Assembly (NCBI RefSeq): GCF_035690525.1
Contig: NZ_DASSKM010000053.1
Coordinates: 1-30,499, forward strand
Reading direction: 5' to 3'
Length of the DNA: 30,499 nt
Source: Salinisphaera sp035690525
Lineage (GTDB): Bacteria; Pseudomonadota; Gammaproteobacteria; Nevskiales; Salinisphaeraceae
Shown: positions 20,993 to 28,657 of the stretch, in pieces
How the letters are laid out: each line of letters opens with the position of its first letter
Position numbering within the stretch: position 1 is the stretch's first letter
The notes under the pieces: generated by a model
What the model was told of the DNA's origin: nothing
The model's database searches: none
What the model saw: the letters and a program-made list of their open reading frames with translations, nothing else
Made by a program: the position numbers and the translations under genes

Positions 20993-21355
20993 CTAAGCGT
21001 GGCCCTGGTTTTCGTAGGCCTGCGCGGCGTGCTGTCGATGGCGTGAATCGGCCATGTGCCGGCTGAGTTCGGTCATGCGCCGATCCAGACACGCGCGGAC
21101 CTCGCTCTCGGCGCCACGGATTTCACCGATCAGGCCGACCTTGTGATCGTTGGCGCCGGCCGAGAGCGTGACCCGCTGCTCGGCGTCCGCCAGCGCTTGC
21201 ATGGCGCCCACGTAGGCGGCCTGCAGCTCGATCAGCCGGTCCCAGTCGGCGGCGCGCGCGTAGTGCTGCATCATCCGGCTGTAGTCGCGGATCGTCTCGT
21301 AGCGGGCGAGGATATCGCCGTCGGCCTCCGCCCAGGACAAAGATTGCTGTGCCAT
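20993..21355 (-). CDS. fliT: Flagellar chaperone FliT
   Basis: FliT is a small helical chaperone of the filament cap FliD, and in enterics it also inhibits FlhDC when free. The 120-residue product is helical and charged, with YETIRDYSRMMQHYARAADW near residues 19-38, ELQAAYVGAM and ECRACLDRRMTEL-like spacing around residue 85. Family similarity is modest, but the order fliD-fliS-fliT is standard. A GAGGA ribosome site overlaps the preceding stop region, 10 bp after fliS. Free FliT could act on the FlhDC encoded nearby. Confidence 0.8.
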   Translation of the reverse strand: MAQQSLSWAEADGDILARYETIRDYSRMMQHYARAADWDRLIELQAAYVGAMQALADAEQRVTLSAGANDHKVGLIGEIRGAESEVRACLDRRMTELSRHMADSRHRQHAAQAYENQGHA

Positions 21356-21365
21356 CGGTACATCC

Positions 21366-21746
21366 TCAGCCGATCTGTTTCCAAGCCGACGCGATATCGT
21401 CTAACAGGTTCTCCACCTCGGCGATGGCTTCGCCGTCGCCGCGCAAATTGGCCTGCATCAACCGCCGGATCATGTAGTCGTACAGGGCATCGAGCCGTTC
21501 GGCCAGCTCGCCTCCGCGTTCGATATCCAGCGCCGCCCGCAGACCGCGCTCGATGATGTCGATCGCCTTGGACAGGGCGACGCCGCGCGCCGGCACGTCG
21601 CCGGCCGATAACGCGAAACCGGCCTTGCGCAGGGCCGCCTGCGCGCCGTCGAAAAGCATGACGACCAACTGATGCGGCGACGCGCTTGTCACGCCGCTGG
21701 TCAGTCCGACGTTGGCATAGGCCTGGGCGGCTTGTCGGGTTTGCAT
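21366..21746 (-). CDS. fliS: Flagellin export chaperone FliS
   Basis: FliS binds the C-terminus of flagellin and prevents premature polymerisation in the cytoplasm. The 126-residue product has the typical start (QAYANVGLTSGVTSASPHQL, followed by VVMLFDGAQAAL), the helix IDIIERGLRAALDIERGGEL and the LYDYMIRRLMQANL segment. Length and order (after fliD, before fliT) fit. No flagellin gene is present in the window, so the client is encoded elsewhere. Confidence 0.94.
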   Translation of the reverse strand: MQTRQAAQAYANVGLTSGVTSASPHQLVVMLFDGAQAALRKAGFALSAGDVPARGVALSKAIDIIERGLRAALDIERGGELAERLDALYDYMIRRLMQANLRGDGEAIAEVENLLDDIASAWKQIG

Positions 21747-21784
21747 GGGCTTCTACTCGTGACGATGCGTTATAACCGGCCGCC

Positions 21785-23215
21785 TCAACTCGACGACGAG
21801 GACGAGTTGAGCTGCGACAGCTGGGTGGAGAGATAGGACTGGGTGGCATTGAGGCTCGACAGCAGCGAGTCGAGCTGGACGAACTGTTTGCGATAGCGCT
21901 CGATCGTGCTGTCGATACGGTCGCTCATATCGGCGATGCGATCGTTGACGTCGTCGATGCTGTTCTGAATACCGTTGCTGGCGCTGGAGAGCAGGCCTTT
22001 ATCGTCGGTCATACGGCCGATGGTGGCGGACAACATGCCGGCCACGCCGTCGTCGTCGGCGTCCTTGGCCGGATCGCCCGAGAACAGTTGGGCCACGCCG
22101 CGCGGATCGTCGGCCAGCGCCGCGTCCAGCTTCTCGTCGTCGATCTTGAGCCGGCCGACCGTGCCCTCGAGGTCAAAGGAAATACCGATATCACTGAGCA
22201 GCGACAGACTGCCGCCGGTCACCGGCGTATACAGCGTATCGCGCAACCGCGAGGCGACCGAGCGCGTGGCGCCGTCGCCGAGCAGCACGCCGCTTTTGGC
22301 GTCTTCGCCGCCGAACCGGGTCAACCGATCGTCGGTGCTTTGGTAACTGTTAAAGGCGGATACGAAATCCTCGATCGCGCCGCGGACGGCTTCCCGGTCG
22401 CGCGTGGCGGTAACCGTCGCCGGCTCGGTCGTTACGTCCTTGAGCGACAGCGTCACGCCCTGAATCGCATCGGTCACGGTGTTACTGTCGCGCGTGACGA
22501 GGATATCGTTCACCGTGAGCCGGGCATCCTGGGCGGACACGCTCTCGGTCAGGCTGCCGGCGCCGGTCGCGCTGTCGTAGTTCAACAGATCCGCCAGCGG
22601 CGTGCCGTTGGCGCCGGCGGCGTCGGTCGCCGAAATCGTGATCTGGTGATCGATGCCGCTTTCCGCGGCCGACAGCACCAGCCGATACGGTGTGTCGCTG
22701 CCGTCGTCGATGATCGAGGCCGATACGCCGGCGTCGGCGTTGTTGATGGCGTCGCGAATGTCTTCCAGCGAACTGGCCTCGGAATCGATCTCGATACTGA
22801 CCGGGTCGTTGTCGCCCACGGTAAGAGAGATCGTGCCGCCCTGGCCGATAGCGGCGGTCTTGTCCGCCACCGGCGAAGCCACCAACGACTGCGCCTGGGC
22901 CAGCTGGGACACCGATACATCGTAACGGCCCGGCACGGCCCGGCCGGTGCTGGTGGCGGTGAACGCGTCCCCGGACACGCTGACGGTGGTGCTGTGATAC
23001 AGGCTCGGGTCGTTGAGCTTGTCCGCCGCGGACTGCAGGTCCGTCACCGAGTTGGTCAGCACACTGTAAGCCGTCAACTGGGCGTTATAACCGGCCTTAC
23101 GGTTCTGTAGCGGCACCAGCCGCTGCTGCTCGGCGGCCCGCAGGCCATCCAGCAACGAACTTAAATTAAGGCCGGAGCCCACGCCCAGCGAGGAGAATGT
23201 GGAAGTCGTGGTCAT
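21785..23215 (-). CDS. fliD: Flagellar filament cap protein FliD
   Basis: FliD forms the cap at the filament tip that folds and inserts flagellin. The 476-residue product begins with SSLGVGSGLNLSSLLDGLRA, the conserved N-terminal D0 region, and continues with EQQRLVPLQNRKAGYNAQLT. It ends with a coiled-coil C-terminal region (VNDRIADMSDRIDSTIERYR, then KQFVQLDSLLSSLNATQSYL) and a short serine tail. The central domain is Asp/Thr/Ser-rich and includes DVTTEPATVTATRDREAVRG. An AGGAG ribosome site precedes the ATG, and a sigma-28 promoter lies about 60 bp upstream. It heads the fliDST-fliK-fhlB set. Confidence 0.95.
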   Translation of the reverse strand: MTTTSTFSSLGVGSGLNLSSLLDGLRAAEQQRLVPLQNRKAGYNAQLTAYSVLTNSVTDLQSAADKLNDPSLYHSTTVSVSGDAFTATSTGRAVPGRYDVSVSQLAQAQSLVASPVADKTAAIGQGGTISLTVGDNDPVSIEIDSEASSLEDIRDAINNADAGVSASIIDDGSDTPYRLVLSAAESGIDHQITISATDAAGANGTPLADLLNYDSATGAGSLTESVSAQDARLTVNDILVTRDSNTVTDAIQGVTLSLKDVTTEPATVTATRDREAVRGAIEDFVSAFNSYQSTDDRLTRFGGEDAKSGVLLGDGATRSVASRLRDTLYTPVTGGSLSLLSDIGISFDLEGTVGRLKIDDEKLDAALADDPRGVAQLFSGDPAKDADDDGVAGMLSATIGRMTDDKGLLSSASNGIQNSIDDVNDRIADMSDRIDSTIERYRKQFVQLDSLLSSLNATQSYLSTQLSQLNSSSSSS

Positions 23216-23274
23216 CGGCTATAACTCCTTGTGGCCTCGCGGGGCCAAGCGAAGGCGGTTCCCGGTTGCAGGCT

Positions 23275-23301
23275 GTATCGGCGCTGCGAAGTCGAACTTT
23301 A
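23275..23301 (-). promoter_or_regulatory. Sigma-28 (FliA) promoter of fliD
   Basis: On the minus strand TAAAGTTC (23301-23294), an exact 11-bp spacer and GCCGATAC (23282-23275) differ from the FliA consensus by one base in each box. It lies about 60 bp before the fliD ATG, the same distance as in the motA promoter. Confidence 0.85.
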
Positions 23302-23331
23302 GAGCCGAACTTTCGTTGCTTCCGGGCACCT

Positions 23332-23778
23332 TTAAGAACCGTTGGTCGACAGATGCCGCGCGCCCTTCTCCGGCTGCTGGCCCGGCGGGCATTCGGTGCC
23401 GGCGCTGGACAGCGTCCTGCCATGCGCGCCGCGGCAGACATGATGACCGGCCGGCCGGCCGTCGTAGCCGCGCAGCCGGTAGCTGTCGGGCCGGTAATTA
23501 TTCGGCCAGTGCTCGAGTTCCGGACGCACGCCGATACCGATTTCCGGATAGTAAGGCGCATCGGGACCGATCCCGCCGGGCCACGGCCGGTGCGGCCGAT
23601 GGGCATCCGGGGTATGCGGCCCGTGCGCGCCCGCGATACCCACGCCGGCCGCGATCAGCAGCATGGCGGCGGCGAAACACAGGCCGCGCCGGAGGCGAAT
23701 GCACGGGTTGTTGTCGTCGGTTTGCATCACAGCGTCTATCGGCGCCGCCGCCGGCGGCTTGAGCCCCGGCGCGCTCAT
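23332..23778 (-). CDS. Hypothetical exported His/Pro/Gly-rich protein
   Basis: I do not recognise this 148-residue product. After a polar N-terminus, a hydrophobic stretch (GLCFAAAMLLIAAGVGIAGA, residues 32-51) could be a signal peptide or anchor, with possible cleavage near AGA-HG. The rest is rich in His, Pro, Gly, Tyr and Arg (GPHTPDAHRPHRPWPGG, then YYPEIGIGVRPELEHWPNNY) and has two cysteines. That composition suggests a periplasmic or surface protein, perhaps metal-binding, but this is a guess. The ATG overlaps the upstream gene's stop as ATGA, which supports both frame and start; Met18 is a shorter alternative. It is the last gene of a three-gene unit and ends about 30 bp from the fliD promoter. 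Confidence 0.6.
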   Translation of the reverse strand: MSAPGLKPPAAAPIDAVMQTDDNNPCIRLRRGLCFAAAMLLIAAGVGIAGAHGPHTPDAHRPHRPWPGGIGPDAPYYPEIGIGVRPELEHWPNNYRPDSYRLRGYDGRPAGHHVCRGAHGRTLSSAGTECPPGQQPEKGARHLSTNGS

Positions 23779-24014
23779 TTGTCGTCACCCGCTTGTCCGC
23801 GAGCCCGGCGCGCCCGCCATGCCGCCAGCGACTCCCAGCGCCGAAACCGGCCGCGGGGCGCTTGGAGCCTGGCCGCCTCGGCGTGCAAAGCGTTTAACCG
23901 GCGTAGCGTCGACCGGGCCACGGCGATACGCCGCGAAAGCGGCCGGTAACGTCGGGCCAGCGCCGCGGTCGCGACCGCCAGCCCGAGCCATAGCAGAAAA
24001 ACGGCCGTGGCCAT
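23775..24014 (-). CDS. Hypothetical single-pass membrane protein, 79 residues
   Basis: The product starts MATAVFLLWLGLAVATAALA, a single membrane helix or uncleaved signal, and continues with a highly basic tail (RRYRPLSRRIAVARSTLRRL, then FRRWESLAAWRARRARGQ) predicted to be cytoplasmic. I do not recognise a family. The ATG at 24014 lies two bases after the stop of the upstream gene, and the stop overlaps the next ATG. The unit therefore looks translationally coupled and real despite its small size. The longer open frame reaching 24479 is shadow of the neighbouring gene. Confidence 0.6.
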   Translation of the reverse strand: MATAVFLLWLGLAVATAALARRYRPLSRRIAVARSTLRRLNALHAEAARLQAPRGRFRRWESLAAWRARRARGQAGDDK

Positions 24015-24016
24015 GA

Positions 24017-24400
24017 TCAAGAGCCGCTGGGATGAAACACCTGCACCTCGGCGGCCACGCCGCGCTCGGTCAGGATTTGCTTCATCTGCGCGGCGGCCTC
24101 GTCGTAGACACGCCGCCGGATCAGGCGCGGCGCCAGCCCGGTCAACGCGCGCGCCCAGCGCGAATGTTGACGCGCCAGCGCTATCGGCTGGGTGAGTTCG
24201 AGCACGATCCGGCTGCCGCCGATTTCGGCCATCAGACTTTCGAACTCGCGATCCTCGCTCTCCAGCTCGCGGCCCAGCCGCGCGATCTCGGCCTCGATCG
24301 CGCGCAGCCGCCGGCTGGCCTGCGCGAGTTGCACGGCCAAAAACGCGATCGCGCCGAAGGCGACGAGCATCAGACCCGCGAGCCAGATCATGTGCCTCAT
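24017..24400 (-). CDS. Hypothetical membrane-anchored coiled-coil protein
   Basis: This 127-residue product has one N-terminal membrane helix (MIWLAGLMLVAFGAIAFLAV, residues 4-23). A coiled coil of alternating Arg/Glu/Leu follows (RRLRAIEAEIARLGRELESE, about 30-49) and then a small C-terminal region (ALARQHSRWARALTGLAPRL and QMKQILTERGVAAEVQVFHP). I do not recognise a family. It is the first gene of a compact three-gene minus-strand unit and is divergent from the HemD-family gene with 115 bp between the starts. Confidence 0.65.
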   Translation of the reverse strand: MRHMIWLAGLMLVAFGAIAFLAVQLAQASRRLRAIEAEIARLGRELESEDREFESLMAEIGGSRIVLELTQPIALARQHSRWARALTGLAPRLIRRRVYDEAAAQMKQILTERGVAAEVQVFHPSGS

Positions 24401-24515
24401 CCGACCTGGTCAATGAACAATCGCAGTGTGCGGCGCGCACCGGGAAGGCGCAAGCGTTCGCCAGCCCCGGCCGCGACACCTACACTTCGACCAGACACTC
24501 CTTCAGGATTTGTGC

Positions 24516-25364
24516 ATGACCGCCCTCGATCCGTTGGCCGGGCGCCGCATCGGTATTCCCGAATCGCGCCAGCTCGATTTGTTCGCCGACATGCTGGAAC
24601 GCCGGGGCGCGACGGTGGCGCGCTGTCCGCTGGTCGATATTCGGGCCGCACCCGATCCGGCGCCGGTCCGCGCCTGGGTGGACGATATCGCCACGCACGG
24701 GCTGGACGCCATGATCTGGCTGACCGGCGAGGGCGTGCGCCGGCTGCGATCGTTTACCGCCGACGATCCGCCCGGCGATCGCGAACGCTTCTGGCGGGCC
24801 CTGGGCGCGGCGCGCACGATTACCCGCGGGCCGAAGCCGGTACGCGAACTCAAAGCCGACGGCATCGATACCGACCTGCCGGCCGCCACCCCGACCACCG
24901 CCGGCGTGATCGCGGCGCTGTCGGACATCGATCTGGCCGGCCACCGGGTCGGCGTACAGCTCTACGGCACCGATCCCAATACGCCGCTCATGGAGGCGCT
25001 CGCCGAACACGGCGCCACCGCCATTCCGGTCGCGCCCTATGTCTATGCCGATCAGGCCGAGAATGCGGCGGTCGAAACCTTCATCCGCGCGATCGTCGCC
25101 GGCGAGCTCGACGCCGTGGCTTTCACCAGTTCGCCGCAGGTCCGGCGACTGTTCAAGGTTGCCGGGCGCGGGCAACGTTCGCGGCAATTGACCGAAGCGC
25201 TGCAGGATCGCTGCGTGGCGGCCGTCGGGCCTCTGGTTGCCGACGCGCTCTGCGCGCACGAGGTCCGCGTCGATCTGATGCCCGAATCCAGTTACTTCAT
25301 GAAACCGCTGGTCCGGCTCCTTTCGGCCTATTTCGCCGAGCGCGCGCCGGGCGCCCAGATTTAA
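24516..25364 (+). CDS. Uroporphyrinogen-III synthase family protein
   Basis: The HEM4 fold cyclises and inverts a ring of hydroxymethylbilane to give uroporphyrinogen III, the precursor of haem, sirohaem and cobalamin. The 282-residue product begins LAGRRIGIPESRQLDLFADM, followed by LERRGATVARCPLVDIRAAP, typical of this family. It has the second-domain motifs HRVGVQLYGTDPNTPLMEAL, VAPYVYADQAENAAVE and DAVAFTSSPQVRRLFKVA. The ATG at 24516 has an AGGA ribosome site. It stands alone rather than in hemCDXY, so it may be a second, nitrite/sirohaem-linked or unassigned member; therefore no gene symbol is given. Confidence 0.85.
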   Translation: MTALDPLAGRRIGIPESRQLDLFADMLERRGATVARCPLVDIRAAPDPAPVRAWVDDIATHGLDAMIWLTGEGVRRLRSFTADDPPGDRERFWRALGAARTITRGPKPVRELKADGIDTDLPAATPTTAGVIAALSDIDLAGHRVGVQLYGTDPNTPLMEALAEHGATAIPVAPYVYADQAENAAVETFIRAIVAGELDAVAFTSSPQVRRLFKVAGRGQRSRQLTEALQDRCVAAVGPLVADALCAHEVRVDLMPESSYFMKPLVRLLSAYFAERAPGAQI

Positions 25365-25401
25365 GAACAGGCTTTAAGCCACATCGAACCGAGGAGTCGT
25401 C

Positions 25402-25848
25402 ATGGCGCGTTCCGTATCCGCCCTGTCGCTGGCCACCGGCTTGACCGCGCTGGCGGTGGTGCCGTTCGCCGTCGGCGTGTATTACGCCTTCGCCCATTCC
25501 GGCGATAACGCCGCCCGTGCGCTGCACTGGCTGCTGGTTTATCTGGCGACCATCGTATCGTTCATCGGCGGCGTGCAGTGGGGCCGCATGCTGGCGGCGA
25601 AACAGGCGCCACCACAGGATATGGCGCTGGCCGTGGTGCCGGCGCTGATCGCCTGGCCGGCGTTGCTGATGAGCGGGCCGTGGCCGTTCTTCATGCTGCT
25701 GGGCGCGCTGATCATCGCCTGGCTCGCCGACGAGAACGGCGCGCGCAACGGCTGGCAGGGGCGCGGTTTTCTCCAGGTGCGCCGCGTCATCACGCTGATC
25801 GTCGCCGCCTGCGTGATCGCGATCGGCTGGCGCGTGTTACGCGGCTGA
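25402..25848 (+). CDS. DUF3429 family membrane protein
   Basis: A 148-residue integral membrane protein with four or five hydrophobic segments (about 8-28, 42-60, 75-92, 92-108 and 128-145). The segment WLLVYLATIVSFIGGVQWGR and the following LAVVPALIAWPALLMSGPWP fit the DUF3429 family (related to eukaryotic TMEM69), whose function is not known. A GAGGAG ribosome site precedes the ATG by six bases. It follows the HemD-family gene by 37 bp on the same strand and may share its transcript. Confidence 0.8.
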   Translation: MARSVSALSLATGLTALAVVPFAVGVYYAFAHSGDNAARALHWLLVYLATIVSFIGGVQWGRMLAAKQAPPQDMALAVVPALIAWPALLMSGPWPFFMLLGALIIAWLADENGARNGWQGRGFLQVRRVITLIVAACVIAIGWRVLRG

Positions 25849-25905
25849 CGTCCATAGGCCGGCTGCCGTCATCGAGAATCCAACCGGAGGACAGCGGAAG
25901 ATGGC

Positions 25906-25939
25906 TTGATGCAACCCCACCCCAGGGATAGGATAATAC
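25906..25939 (+). promoter_or_regulatory. Candidate promoter/operator of the metal-response pair
   Basis: The 20 or so bases before the metal-sensor gene contain two C-runs and a G-run (ACCCCACCCCAGGGATAGG) overlapping a GATAAT -10-like box. RcnR/CsoR-type sensors bind G/C-tract operators, so this is a plausible autoregulatory site. It is an inference, with no clear -35 box. The GGAT just before the ATG may also act as a ribosome site. Confidence 0.35.
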
Positions 25940-25940
25940 A

Positions 25941-26213
25941 ATGAACGAACACGAATCCCACCCGCGAATCATCAACCGGCTGAAACGAGCACACGGGCAT
26001 CTTGCCCGCGTGATCGCGATGCTTGAGGCCGAACAGGGTTGTCTCGAAATCGCGCAACAGCTCAGCGCGGTCGAAAAAGCGATCACCAACGCCAAGCGGA
26101 CGCTCGTTCACGACCACATCGACCACTGTTTCGACGTTGACCTGTTCCGAAAAGACCGCGCCCAGGCACGCGCGCTAATGGAAGAATTCAAGTCGATCAC
26201 CCGATACCTGTGA
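25941..26213 (+). CDS. Metal-sensing repressor, CsoR/RcnR/NreA family
   Basis: These small all-helical repressors bind DNA when metal-free and release it on metal binding. The 90-residue product has the family core INRLKRAHGHLARVIAMLEA, QQLSAVEKAITNAKRTL and a C-terminal helix. Candidate ligands are Cys34, His57, His59, His62 and Cys63 (VHDHIDHC). An N-terminal His-rich patch (His4, His7) recalls the nickel/cobalt sensor RcnR. It is translated into the downstream cation diffusion facilitator through a GTGA overlap, so it very probably controls that exporter. The metal cannot be fixed from sequence; nickel, cobalt or zinc are likely. Confidence 0.85.
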   Translation: MNEHESHPRIINRLKRAHGHLARVIAMLEAEQGCLEIAQQLSAVEKAITNAKRTLVHDHIDHCFDVDLFRKDRAQARALMEEFKSITRYL

Positions 26214-27211
26214 ACAATCGCATAACAAAAGCGGCGCTGGCCTGGCTCGGATTCGGCGATGAACACGACCGTCATGGCCACCACCATCATGATGGGCACG
26301 ACCACGACGGCGGGCACGGCCATACCCACGGGGTGATCGATCCGAGCCTGACGACCACCGAACACGGTATTTGGGCGATCAAATGGTCGTTTATCATTCT
26401 GGCGCTCACCGCGATCGCCCAGCTCGTCATTGCGCTCTGGTCGGGCAGCGTGGCGTTGCTCGCCGATACCATTCACAACGTCGGCGACGCCGCGACGGCG
26501 ATTCCGTTGTGGATCGCTTTTCGGCTGGCGCGGTGGCCAACGAATCGGCGATTCACCTACGGCTATGGCCGCGTCGAGGATTTGGCCGGCGTGATGGTCG
26601 TATTGATCATCCTGTTCAGCGCTTTGTTCGCCGGCTACGAAGCGATCCAGCGTTTTCTGCATCCGCAGGCCATAGGTCAGGTCGGCTGGGTCGCGTTGGC
26701 CGGCGTGCTCGGCTTCATCGGCAATGAAGTCGTGGCGGTGTTCCGTATTCGCGTGGGGCGTCGGATGAACAGCGCGGCGCTGATCGCCGACGGCTACCAC
26801 GCCAGAACGGACGGCCTAACCAGTCTGGCGGTCGTGATCGGGGCGCTCGGCGTTTGGCTGGGCTTTCCGTTGGCCGACCCCGTCATCGGGCTGCTGATCA
26901 CGCTGGCTATTTTCGGCATCGTCTGGCAATCGACGCGCGCGGCGTTCACCCGGCTTCTCGATGGTGTCGAGCCTGATGTTATCGACGAGATCGAGCACGC
27001 GGCCGGCCACGTCGACCATGTACAGCGAATCGACGACGTTCGCGCGCGCTGGCTAGGCCATAAACTGGCGGTGGAACTCAGGGTCGGTTTGGAGCCGAAC
27101 TTGTCCGTTGCCCAGGCGGGCGAAGTCACGAGCGCTATCCGTAAGACCCTGACCGACCATCTGCCGGCGCTGGATACCACCCGCATCGAAATCGCTCCGG
27201 ATCGCATCTGA
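26210..27211 (+). CDS. Cation diffusion facilitator metal efflux transporter
   Basis: This family exports divalent metals (Zn, Co, Ni, Fe or Mn) in exchange for protons. The 333-residue product has a His/Asp-rich N-terminal tail (HGHHHHDGHDHDGGHGHTHG, residues about 22-41), probably for metal capture. Six membrane segments span about 55-240. The transport-site motifs are both HxxxD: HNVGD in segment 2 (ADTIHNVGDAATA) and HARTD in segment 5 (ADGYHARTDGLTS). A cytoplasmic C-terminal domain follows (VDHVQRIDDVRARWLGHKLA and VELRVGLEP). The start is the GTG at 26210 overlapping the regulator stop. It is convergent with the FabG4-type gene, 22 bp away. Confidence 0.92.
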   Translation: MNNRITKAALAWLGFGDEHDRHGHHHHDGHDHDGGHGHTHGVIDPSLTTTEHGIWAIKWSFIILALTAIAQLVIALWSGSVALLADTIHNVGDAATAIPLWIAFRLARWPTNRRFTYGYGRVEDLAGVMVVLIILFSALFAGYEAIQRFLHPQAIGQVGWVALAGVLGFIGNEVVAVFRIRVGRRMNSAALIADGYHARTDGLTSLAVVIGALGVWLGFPLADPVIGLLITLAIFGIVWQSTRAAFTRLLDGVEPDVIDEIEHAAGHVDHVQRIDDVRARWLGHKLAVELRVGLEPNLSVAQAGEVTSAIRKTLTDHLPALDTTRIEIAPDRI

Positions 27212-27233
27212 CCGACGCGTGGGCTGACGCCGG

Positions 27234-28598
27234 TCAGGCCCCGATCAAGCTCTGGCCACAGACCCGCAACACGTTGCCGGAGATACCGCCCGCGCCCGGT
27301 GTGCACAGGAAGGTGATTGCTTCGGCCACGTCGCCGGGGGTGCCGCCCTGGCCGAGCGAGGCCAGGCGGCGGCCGGCCTCGCGCAGGCTAAACGGCATCT
27401 CGGCGGTCATACGGGTTTCGATAAAGCCGGGGGCGACCGCGTTGACGGTCACGCCGCGCTCGCGCTGGGTGTTGGCGCGATGCTCGACGAAGCCGATCAA
27501 CCCGGCCTTGGTGGCGCCGTAGTTGGTCTGGCCGCGGTTGCCGGCGATACCGCCGATCGAGCACAAGCAAACCACACGGCCGTGCTCGTTGATAACCTTT
27601 TCGTCGGTCAACACGGCGTCGATCGCGAGAATGGCGTCCAAATTGATCGCGAGCACCATGTCCCAGTAGTGCTCGGGCATGTTGGCGAGCGTCTTGTCGC
27701 GGGTCACGCCGGCGTTGTGGATGACGATATCCACGCCGCCGAATTTATCGTTGAAAAAATCGGCGATCCGGCGCGGCGCGGCCTCGTCGGTGATATCCAG
27801 CGCCAAGGCGGTGCCGCCGAACCCGCCGACGGTCTCCTCCAGCGTGTCCTTATCCTGCGGAATATCCAGGCAGACCACGTGCGCGCCTTCCGACGCCAGA
27901 CGAGCGGCGGTGGCCGCGCCGATGCCGCGCGCGCCGCCGGTGACCAGCGCGGTCTTGCCGGCCAGCGGCTGGGTTTCGGGCGGCTCGGCCGGGAAGAGAC
28001 CGGCGGCGGTCACGGTGAGCGCCTGGCCGTCCACGAAGGCGCTGTGACCGGAGAGGAAGAACCGCAGCGGCGCGGCGATGCGCTGCTCGGCGCCCGGTTC
28101 GATATAAAGCAGATTGACCGTGGAGCCGAACTTGCCGATCTCCTTGGCCAGCGAGCGCGTGAAACCTTCGACCGCACGCGCCGCGGCGGCCGCCGCGACC
28201 GTGTTCATGGACGCGGGGCGGCCGGTCAGCACCACCACGCGGGCGTTTTTGGTCAGCTTGGGCGCCACCGGGTGGAAGAATTCGTATAGCGCCTTGAGAT
28301 CGGCGGCCCCGGCCATGTTCGTGGCGTCGAACACCAGCGCGTCGTAAATATCGTCGTCGCCTGGCCGCGGCACATCGGCGCTATCGACCCGCGCGCCGGT
28401 GGTTTCCAGCGCGCGGCCTACGATTTCGCGCGCGCTCGCGCCGCCGGCGGCGCCGAACAGCACCCGCCGGTGCTCCAGAAAAGCCTGCCGATACACGCCT
28501 TCGGCCCGCGCCAACTCGACCGGCGTCGGGGCGCCCAGAGCCTGCATGATCTTGCGCAAGGCCGGCTTCGAGGCGGCGTTGACCAGATAATCGCTCAT
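27234..28598 (-). CDS. 3-oxoacyl-ACP reductase, high-molecular-weight FabG4 type
   Basis: A 454-residue short-chain dehydrogenase with two domains, the same length and organisation as mycobacterial FabG4. The N-terminal flavodoxin-like/degenerate SDR half (1-200) lacks an intact catalytic motif. The C-terminal half has the nucleotide motif TGGARGIG (220-227), NAG (295-297) and the catalytic Ser347, Tyr360 and Lys364 (YGATK), at the same numbers that I recall for M. tuberculosis FabG4. It should reduce 3-oxoacyl-ACP or -CoA with NADH in fatty-acid metabolism. It follows the serine hydrolase gene by 59 bp. Confidence 0.9.
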   Translation of the reverse strand: MSDYLVNAASKPALRKIMQALGAPTPVELARAEGVYRQAFLEHRRVLFGAAGGASAREIVGRALETTGARVDSADVPRPGDDDIYDALVFDATNMAGAADLKALYEFFHPVAPKLTKNARVVVLTGRPASMNTVAAAAAARAVEGFTRSLAKEIGKFGSTVNLLYIEPGAEQRIAAPLRFFLSGHSAFVDGQALTVTAAGLFPAEPPETQPLAGKTALVTGGARGIGAATAARLASEGAHVVCLDIPQDKDTLEETVGGFGGTALALDITDEAAPRRIADFFNDKFGGVDIVIHNAGVTRDKTLANMPEHYWDMVLAINLDAILAIDAVLTDEKVINEHGRVVCLCSIGGIAGNRGQTNYGATKAGLIGFVEHRANTQRERGVTVNAVAPGFIETRMTAEMPFSLREAGRRLASLGQGGTPGDVAEAITFLCTPGAGGISGNVLRVCGQSLIGA

Positions 28599-28657
28599 GA
28601 ATGATCGTCCGTGCTAACTAAGAATTGTGAATGAAATCGCACCGTTTCGCGGCTCAC

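Noticed and set aside
24032..25444. A 470-codon plus-strand frame across the small membrane gene and the HemD-family gene
   Set aside because: It is out of frame with the clear HEM4 homology and runs over a divergent gene pair; Arg-rich shadow.
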